From the NCBI GenBank assembly GCA_905479615.1, contig CAJQNH010000093.1:1-11610 (forward strand): DNA of 11,610 nucleotides. Direction: 5' to 3'. The translations under genes were made by a program, and so were the position numbers. The notes below the pieces were generated by a model that was not told the DNA's origin, ran no database searches, and saw nothing but the letters and a program-made list of their open reading frames with translations. This document shows, piece after piece, positions 7,172 to 11,610 of this stretch. This DNA comes from an uncultured Eudoraea sp. (lineage in GTDB: Bacteria; Bacteroidota; Bacteroidia; Flavobacteriales; Flavobacteriaceae). Position 1 is the first letter of the stretch. Every line of letters begins with the position of its first letter.

Positions 7172-8485
7172 ATGGCTAATAGCATTCGAAAACAACAAGA
7201 TATTTTAGAAAAATTAAAAATATATGCATTGAATCCAATGCAAGAAGAAGCCATTGCTGTCATTGAAAAAACTACGAATACGGTTCTTCTTTCTCCAACG
7301 GGGACGGGTAAGACTTTGGCTTTTCTATTGCCTATAGTTAAATCATTAGATGCAGAATGTAATCAAGTACAGGCATTGATTCTAGTGCCTTCCCGGGAAC
7401 TAGCCATACAAATTGAACAAGTAGTTCGTAATATGGGTTCAGGTTTTAAGGTAAATGCGGTTTATGGCGGGAGACCTATGTCTAAAGATAAAATTGAATT
7501 AAAACATATTCCGGCTATTTTAATTGGAACGCCGGGCAGGATAGCAGATCATTTTGGCAATGACCGTTTTTCAAAATCAAATATTAAAACACTCGTATTA
7601 GACGAGTTTGATAAGTCGTTGGAAACTGGTTTTGAAGATGAAATGAAAGATATTATAAGTCAATTACCTAATACAAATAAGCGCATACTTACGTCTGCTA
7701 CTCATAGCGTTACTATTCCAGGTTTTGTGAGATTAGACAGGCCTACAACCATCAATTATTTAAAAGATAAAACAACATCTAAACTAGCTATTAAAACTGT
7801 GGTTGCACCAGATAAAAATAAGTTGCAAACCTTGTTAGATTTATTACAACACATCGGCAATGAACCGGTAATCATATTCTGCAACTTAAGAGACAGTATT
7901 GAACAAGTGAGTGCTTATTTAGATAAAAACGGTATTAATTACGCTTGTTTTTCTGGTGGTATGGAGCAAAGAGACAGAGAACGCTCTTTAATTAAGTTTA
8001 GAAACGGCACCTGTCAAATACTAATAGCTACTGATTTAGCAGCAAGAGGTATCGACATTCCGGAAATGAAGAATATCATTCATTATGAACTTCCCAGGAC
8101 TCTGGCAGAGTTTACCCACAGAAATGGCAGAACAGCACGGGTAAATGCAAAAGGAACAGCTTATGTTTTGGTATGGAAAAAGGAGCACTTACCAGAGTTT
8201 ATTAAAAATGCTAAAGCGATAGATATTACTAAAAAAGCTACCCATAAACCACAATTTTGGGAAACCCTATTTATTTCGGGTGGAAGAAAGGATAAAATCT
8301 CAAAAGGCGATATTGCAGGCTTATTTTTTAAACAAGGTGCTATCAACAAAGACCAATTAGGGACTATTGAGTTAAAACAAGATTGTGCATTTGTTGCCGT
8401 CCCTGTAACTATTGCAGAGGACTTAGTGGAAAAATTAAATAATACGAGGTTAAAAAAGAAAAAGGTAAGAGTTTCAATTATTTGA
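7172..8485 (+). CDS. dbpA: DbpA-like ATP-dependent 23S rRNA helicase (DEFD variant)
   Basis: A 437-residue helicase, close to the roughly 457 residues of E. coli DbpA. Motifs are SPTGTGKT (41-48), PSREL (73-77), TPGR (120-123), motif II DEFD (144-147), SAT (175-177), ATDLAARGID (286-295) and HRNGRTAR (316-323). Residues 365-437, opening FISGGRKDKISKGDIAG and ending KKKKVRVSI, match the DbpA C-terminal RNA-binding domain, which in DbpA binds hairpin 92 of 23S rRNA. The expected role is therefore late large-ribosomal-subunit assembly. Two oddities are visible: the upstream aromatic of the Q motif is missing because the N-terminus is short, and motif II is DEFD, which keeps both acidic residues. 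It is co-transcribed with the helicase 5 nt upstream. Confidence 0.9.
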   Translation: MANSIRKQQDILEKLKIYALNPMQEEAIAVIEKTTNTVLLSPTGTGKTLAFLLPIVKSLDAECNQVQALILVPSRELAIQIEQVVRNMGSGFKVNAVYGGRPMSKDKIELKHIPAILIGTPGRIADHFGNDRFSKSNIKTLVLDEFDKSLETGFEDEMKDIISQLPNTNKRILTSATHSVTIPGFVRLDRPTTINYLKDKTTSKLAIKTVVAPDKNKLQTLLDLLQHIGNEPVIIFCNLRDSIEQVSAYLDKNGINYACFSGGMEQRDRERSLIKFRNGTCQILIATDLAARGIDIPEMKNIIHYELPRTLAEFTHRNGRTARVNAKGTAYVLVWKKEHLPEFIKNAKAIDITKKATHKPQFWETLFISGGRKDKISKGDIAGLFFKQGAINKDQLGTIELKQDCAFVAVPVTIAEDLVEKLNNTRLKKKKVRVSII

Positions 8486-8493
8486 TGGCATCA

Positions 8494-8513
8494 ACACCGG
8501 TAAACATTGGTGT
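8494..8513 (+). terminator. Weak stem-loop after the helicase operon
   Basis: ACACC (8494-8498) can pair with GGTGT (8509-8513) around a 10-nt loop, with two G-U pairs possible inside. It lies 8 nt after the stop codon but is followed by an A-rich stretch and no U-run, so a terminator role is only tentative. Confidence 0.25.
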
Positions 8514-8580
8514 GAAAAATTCTTAAAAGATTACCATCCAATTTTATAGTAAGTAAATAATCAATTATTATGATTCTTAA

Positions 8581-8610
8581 TTTGTCTTTATAAGACATGT
8601 GTTATATTTG
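8581..8610 (+). promoter_or_regulatory. Bacteroidota promoter, TTTG-N18-TATATTTG
   Basis: A -33 element TTTG (8581-8584) and a -7 element TATATTTG (8603-8610) are separated by 18 nt, the best complete promoter in the window. It should start transcription about 30 nt before the membrane-protein ATG at 8645, a longer leader than that of the helicase genes. Confidence 0.7.
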
Positions 8611-8644
8611 CCATTTTTTGATTTGAAAAAAATTCAAAACAACT

Positions 8645-9265
8645 ATGAGTACAAGCCTTAAACCAAGTGTTAAAAAGTCTAGAATTAAATTGCTTCATCA
8701 ATATTACTCCTATACTGGTTTTTACACATTTGTTAAGTCTAGTTTGGGCAAGGTAATTGTGCCAATAGCCATATTTTTAGTGGTATTATGGCTCATTCAT
8801 GCGTTTGTTATTGATTTTGATGATTTATTTACATCAATTACAACAACTTACAGCCCTTTAACAATTTTAGCTGTTTTCTTTGCCTCAGAGTCACTATTAG
8901 GATTAGTTCCTCCAGAAATTTTTATTGCCTGGGCCGATAAAACTGAAGCGCCAATTTTCTTTTTATCAGTGCTTGCTCTATTATCCTACCTTGGGGGAAT
9001 ATTTTCTTTTTTTGTGGGTAAGGCAATTTCAAAAATGCCCTCGGTATATGCCTATTTTGATGTAAAAATGCAAAAACAAGTAAAGATGCTTCGCAAATGG
9101 GGAGGATTTTTAATTGTTGCAGGGGCTTTATTACCCATCCCATTTTCAATTACAAGTATAGCTGCAGGGCTGATACATTATCCATTTAGATTTTATTTAC
9201 TATTCGGATTATTGCGTTTTCTACGTTTCTACCTTTATGCCCTGCTAATATTTAATGTTTTTTGA
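8645..9265 (+). CDS. DedA/VTT-like inner-membrane protein
   Basis: A 206-residue integral membrane protein with about five hydrophobic segments (roughly 36-57, 72-94, 103-127, 152-175 and 180-203) and a basic, probably cytoplasmic, N-terminus (KKSRIK). The stretch with ESLLGLVPPE (82-91), the glycine-rich helix at 117-125 (GGIFSFFVG), and WGGFLIVAGALLPIPF followed by AAGL (152-175) has the layout of the VTT/DedA (SNARE-associated) family, here in the short YqaA-like form. Members are thought to move lipids across the membrane or support membrane homeostasis, but the substrate of this one is unknown. It has its own promoter and faces the degenerate helicase gene, with 14 nt between the two stop codons. 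Confidence 0.75.
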   Translation: MSTSLKPSVKKSRIKLLHQYYSYTGFYTFVKSSLGKVIVPIAIFLVVLWLIHAFVIDFDDLFTSITTTYSPLTILAVFFASESLLGLVPPEIFIAWADKTEAPIFFLSVLALLSYLGGIFSFFVGKAISKMPSVYAYFDVKMQKQVKMLRKWGGFLIVAGALLPIPFSITSIAAGLIHYPFRFYLLFGLLRFLRFYLYALLIFNVF

Positions 9266-9279
9266 TTCATAAGGCAGTT

Positions 9280-9891
9280 TTACTTTTGAACCAATTTGGC
9301 ATGCTCCATAAAGTAGTCTTCCAGGCGCTTTAATTGGGGATGAAAATTTTCAGCATATACTATAAATTGGCATTTTTTCAGACTCTCAACCACAGAAATC
9401 AAAGCAGTAAACTCACTTCTTTGGGATAAAAAATCGGCATCCGCTATACTTAGAATCTTTAACTGTGAAATACTCACTCCATTTTGTAGAAACAGTTTTT
9501 GAATCATTCTTGGGGTGGTAATGAGAATGTCAATCCCCATAAATATTTCAGACTTTTGAATATCAATATGTAGTTCTTCGTACCCGGCATAAACCCTTAA
9601 CGATGTGTACTTTGTATAGCCCAAAAAGGCTTGATGCAGTTCCAAGGCCCTGCTTTTGTTTTTGACAATTACAATGGCACGAGGCGCATTTTCTATAGCC
9701 TCACATTTTAGTTTTTGTAATGTAGTCAGTATTAAGGTGGTCGTTTTTCCACAATCTTTAGGGCCAATACAAAATACGTTGGCACCACTCTTTATAACGG
9801 GAATGCTTCTTTTTTGGAGAGGAGTAGGGGTTTTAATAGAACGTACCTCTAATGCATCAAGTAGGGCCGGATGTAATTTATTAAATGGCAT
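9280..9891 (-). CDS. Single-RecA-domain DEAD-box-like protein with degenerate motifs
   Basis: A 203-residue protein equal to only the first RecA-like domain of a DEAD-box helicase. A Q motif (TPTPLQKRSIP, 21-31) and a full Walker A (GPKDCGKT, 43-50) are present. Other motifs have decayed: Ia is KNKSRAL (77-83) where PTREL is expected, TPGR is TPRM (126-129), motif II is ADAD (150-153) with the catalytic glutamate replaced, and SAT is YAEN (179-182). The second domain with motifs IV-VI is absent; the protein ends cleanly after domain 1. The frame is unbroken and the sequence protein-like, so it seems to be kept as a gene. It may bind a nucleotide but should not unwind RNA alone. The ATG at 9889-9891 is preferred over an in-frame TTG at 9918. 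I recall similar short proteins in flavobacteria, which I could not verify here. Confidence 0.8.
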   Translation of the reverse strand: MPFNKLHPALLDALEVRSIKTPTPLQKRSIPVIKSGANVFCIGPKDCGKTTTLILTTLQKLKCEAIENAPRAIVIVKNKSRALELHQAFLGYTKYTSLRVYAGYEELHIDIQKSEIFMGIDILITTPRMIQKLFLQNGVSISQLKILSIADADFLSQRSEFTALISVVESLKKCQFIVYAENFHPQLKRLEDYFMEHAKLVQK

Positions 9892-9941
9892 ACTTTTTTG
9901 TTTATGAATTAGCACCAATGAAATTTAATTCTTTTATGGGA

Positions 9942-9949
9942 TAAAGGTA
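9942..9949 (-). promoter_or_regulatory. Possible -7 box (TACCTTTA) of the degenerate helicase gene
   Basis: On the - strand TACCTTTA differs from TAnnTTTG only at the last base and lies about 50 nt before the ATG at 9891. A second one-mismatch match, TAAATTTC (9920-9927, - strand), is closer. Neither has a clear -33 element. Confidence 0.25.
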
Positions 9950-10035
9950 CTGCCAATTATCTGTTTTTATAGCGTTTGAGCCAGCATGACAATTTTCTTG
10001 ATTATGGCTACGGGTTAAGCTAATAACACAAAATA

Positions 10036-10059
10036 TACTATAGTACGCCAGCGGCGGGC
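10036..10059. repeat. Palindromic, GC-rich block in the 9892-10349 gap
   Basis: A perfect 10-bp palindrome TACTATAGTA (10036-10045) abuts a GC-rich hairpin CGCC-AGC-GGCG (10046-10056) that continues GGC. The GC content contrasts sharply with the neighbouring AT-rich DNA. It may belong to a dispersed intergenic repeat; nothing in it is coding. Confidence 0.3.
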
Positions 10060-10206
10060 AAGTTGTTTCGTGTCTGTCCACCATAGCTTTTTTTGGTACA
10101 GGTGGATAGGAGGAGAGGAGATAGGTATAATGCCATGCTATGCAAAGCCCTGAACGAAGAAGTGGTGTCTGGAATGGAAAATGCAAGACCATTTTTAAGT
10201 TGTTAA

Positions 10207-10312
10207 ACTTTCCATTTGGCTTTAACTTAAATAACCACATATTGTCATCCCGGGGCATACCATTACTAGTAACATCACTATAATAACTGTTAGAAGACCT
10301 TAAAATCATTAA
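10207..10312 (-). pseudogene. Remnant of a repetitive surface-protein gene
   Basis: Read on the - strand, this segment gives about 35 residues including RSSNSYYSDVTSNGMPRDD and MWLFKLKPNGKF. That pattern resembles the repeat seen in large Bacteroidota secreted proteins, roughly 'GSSxSxDGDVTxNxGxxDxWxxKLxxNGN'. No proper start codon precedes it and the downstream residues lose all resemblance, so it looks like an isolated decayed repeat unit. The rest of the roughly 460-base gap shows no intact gene. The resemblance is from memory of the family; a chance match is possible. Confidence 0.4.
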
Positions 10313-10349
10313 TCCTTTCTGGTTAAGCAGGCATTTTAGCAAAAATAAA

Positions 10350-10357
10350 TAGGTTTG
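10350..10357 (+). promoter_or_regulatory. -7 promoter box (TAGGTTTG) of the secreted-protein gene
   Basis: TAGGTTTG is an exact TAnnTTTG match. It would start transcription near 10361, about 45 nt before the ATG at 10406 preferred for the secreted protein. No strong -33 element is seen. Confidence 0.5.
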
Positions 10358-10405
10358 ATGATTATGGTATGCTATTTGATTTCAGAGGACTTTAAACTAT
10401 TTTTT

Positions 10406-11026
10406 ATGGAATCCAATGCTTTTCTACTTAGAGGCAAAGAGTTTGGCTTAGCGCTCTCCGCACTAATTCTTTGTTTCTCTTTCCAAACAATCAGGGCCCA
10501 AGCCTTTGAACCCGGATACATAGTTTTCAATGGTAATGATACCCTTTACGGATCCGTTAAAGACCGGAATGATGGGTCGCTTTTTGAAAAGATTAGGTTC
10601 AAGAATGAACGCGGTAAGGTTAAGCGCTACAGTGCGGAGAATATTTCGAGTTATAGTGCAGGTATACATACCTATGAATCGCTATGGTATGCTGAGGAAA
10701 GTCAGTTTTTTAGGATTAATTATTATACTCGATCCGGATATGGCAAAAAAATCTTTTTAAAGGTATTGGCCAAGGGACCCTTAAGTTGCTATGCAAGGGA
10801 ATTTATACATGACGACAATGATTTCCTTGATCAATTTGAACTATTTCTACGGGTCGGCGATACCACCATGGAAAGGGCTACCCAAGGCATCTTTGGTCTT
10901 AAAAAGAAACGCTTGACAAGCTATTTTTGGGATTGTCCGACCTTGGTAGAAAAAATAAAAAAGCTTTCGATTACCAGGCCTTTGGATGTGGTGACATACT
11001 ATAATGCGTTTTGCGGGAACCTTTAA
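10406..11026 (+). CDS. Secreted protein of unknown function with signal peptide
   Basis: A 206-residue protein with a Sec signal peptide: charged start (LLRGKE), hydrophobic core (FGLALSALILCFSF, 13-26) and cleavage probably near the AQA at 31-33. No lipobox cysteine follows, so a soluble periplasmic or exported protein is likelier than a lipoprotein. The mature part opens with PGYIVFNGNDTLYGSVKDRND (36-56), a wording I associate with uncharacterised secreted proteins of Bacteroidota, and the C-terminal YFWDCPTLVEKIKK (173-186) is also typical of that group. It looks beta-rich at first and helical at the end. No catalytic motif is visible. The frame is open to an ATG at 10364 and a TTG at 10355, but the 10406 ATG puts the signal peptide at the correct place. 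Confidence 0.75.
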   Translation: MESNAFLLRGKEFGLALSALILCFSFQTIRAQAFEPGYIVFNGNDTLYGSVKDRNDGSLFEKIRFKNERGKVKRYSAENISSYSAGIHTYESLWYAEESQFFRINYYTRSGYGKKIFLKVLAKGPLSCYAREFIHDDNDFLDQFELFLRVGDTTMERATQGIFGLKKKRLTSYFWDCPTLVEKIKKLSITRPLDVVTYYNAFCGNL

Positions 11027-11168
11027 AAAACCATAAATCGGATTATAGAATATTTTTGTTCTAGTATGTCTTGTGTAAAAGCAGGGCCGTAAACATAAAA
11101 TGTTGTCTTGGCTTTATGAAAATTTAAAGAATTAGATTTTAATTCTGTTCTAAAGTATATATTTATAA

Positions 11169-11176
11169 TATATTTG
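11169..11176 (+). promoter_or_regulatory. -7 promoter box (TATATTTG), probable fabD promoter
   Basis: TATATTTG is an exact TAnnTTTG match. It is the best promoter candidate before fabD and implies a leader of about 140 nt, much longer than for the other genes here. No consensus -33 element is present. Confidence 0.45.
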
Positions 11177-11207
11177 AAAGTAGGATTTCCTATGATAATC
11201 ATATTTA

Positions 11208-11233
11208 ATTCTTGACAAGAATACTAAGATTCT
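11208..11233. promoter_or_regulatory. Perfect 15-nt palindrome and alternative hairpin in the fabD leader
   Basis: ATTCTTG-A-CAAGAAT (11208-11222) is a perfect palindrome about 30 nt after the predicted transcription start. Its right half, AGAAT (11218-11222), can instead pair with ATTCT (11229-11233), so two stems exclude each other. It could be a protein operator or an RNA switch-like element; the sequence alone does not decide. Confidence 0.35.
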
Positions 11234-11319
11234 AGTTATCAATAAGGTGTTTATTTTCTTATCGATCCTATTTCTGCTAAAAATTGATTTATTAAAAATC
11301 TTAACAATCTATTGAATTT

Positions 11320-11610
11320 ATGCATGCTTATTTATTCCCTGGTCAAGGCACTCAATTTCCGGGTATGGGAAAAGAGTTATTTGAAAAATCCAAATTGGCT
11401 CAAGAATATTTTAAAAGAGCCAATAATATTTTAGGATATTCAATTACTGATGTTATGTTTGAAGGATCTGCTGAAGATTTGAAACAAACAAAGTTTTCTC
11501 AACCGGCAATTTTTTTACATTCATTTATTCTGGCAAAAACCCTTGGTAATGATTTTAATCCCGATATGGTTGCCGGGCATTCTTTGGGTGAGATATCAGC
11601 TTTGGCTGCT
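11320..11610 (+). CDS. fabD: Malonyl-CoA:ACP transacylase, N-terminal part, cut by window end
   Basis: The first 97 residues of the enzyme that transfers malonyl from CoA to acyl carrier protein, starting fatty acid elongation in the cytoplasm. It opens with MHAYLFPGQGTQFPGMG, where the GQG loop near 8-10 helps form the oxyanion hole, and reaches GHSLGE (86-91) containing the nucleophilic Ser88. The catalytic histidine and the malonyl-binding arginine lie beyond the window. The length to the active serine matches FabD (Ser92 in E. coli). The ATG at 11320 gives a normal N-terminus. The type I polyketide synthase AT domain is a distant alternative, but a free-standing start here argues for FabD. 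The sequence continues open to the last base. Confidence 0.93.
   Translation, partial: MHAYLFPGQGTQFPGMGKELFEKSKLAQEYFKRANNILGYSITDVMFEGSAEDLKQTKFSQPAIFLHSFILAKTLGNDFNPDMVAGHSLGEISALAA

Noticed and set aside
10013..10207. GTTAAGC and GTTAAAC as integron attC-like core sites
   Set aside because: They are about 190 nt apart, in the same orientation and without the paired inner sites or an integrase nearby.
9902..10342. 146-codon open frame on the - strand as an intact gene
   Set aside because: It begins at a TTG with no promoter-like context, and most of its residues have no protein-like pattern. Only the first third resembles a known repeat, so it is listed as a remnant.
11051..11058. TATTTTTG as another promoter box
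   Set aside because: It matches TAnnTTTG but lies in AT-rich DNA with no -33 element and no gene starting soon after it; a chance match is likely.
11212..11217. TTGACA resembling a sigma-70 -35 box before fabD
   Set aside because: Bacteroidota housekeeping promoters use TTTG/TAnnTTTG, there is no good TATAAT at 17 nt, and the bases are part of the palindrome.
1..11610. CRISPR array, tRNA, rRNA, transposase, phage or toxin-antitoxin genes
   Set aside because: No regularly spaced repeats, no cloverleaf or rRNA-like stretch, and no matching protein motifs were seen on either strand.

Overview
The window looks like chromosomal DNA from a member of the Bacteroidota, most likely a flavobacterium. 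It is AT-rich, and almost every intergenic region carries the Bacteroidota -7 promoter element TAnnTTTG just upstream of a gene. Shine-Dalgarno sequences are absent, and the protein families (a COG2509-type FAD protein, a DbpA-like helicase, a secreted protein of the 'NDTLYGSVKDRND' type) fit that phylum. This placement is inferred from sequence style; there is no rRNA or other marker in the window.

The dominant theme is RNA helicases. Four full-length DEAD-box proteins lie at 137-1492, 3209-4483, 5835-7166 and 7172-8485, all on the + strand. A fifth, highly degenerate single-RecA-domain relative lies at 9280-9891 on the - strand. The first two full-length genes have basic, probably RNA-binding tails. 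The third and fourth are 5 nt apart and must be co-transcribed; the fourth ends in a DbpA-type RNA-binding domain, which points to 23S rRNA and large-subunit assembly. Motif II varies across the set: DEVD, DEAD, DEAD, DEFD and ADAD.

Other genes are interspersed. They are a COG2509-type FAD-dependent oxidoreductase (1580-3133), an orphan Rieske non-haem iron oxygenase (4516-5517, - strand) with a candidate operator over its promoter, a small DedA/VTT-like membrane protein (8645-9265), a secreted protein of unknown function (10406-11026), and the start of fabD (11320 to the window end), the malonyl transacylase of fatty acid synthesis.

The gap 9892-10349 has no convincing intact gene. It holds what looks like a decayed fragment of a repetitive surface-protein gene on the - strand and a GC-rich palindromic block. 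The gap 5566-5812 carries another repeat-like structure. The fabD upstream region (11027-11319) has a promoter box about 140 nt from the start codon and a perfect 15-nt palindrome in the implied leader.

I do not see a clear new defence or mobile system. The most unusual object is the stripped-down helicase-like protein at 9280-9891, next in order is the density of helicase paralogues around it.
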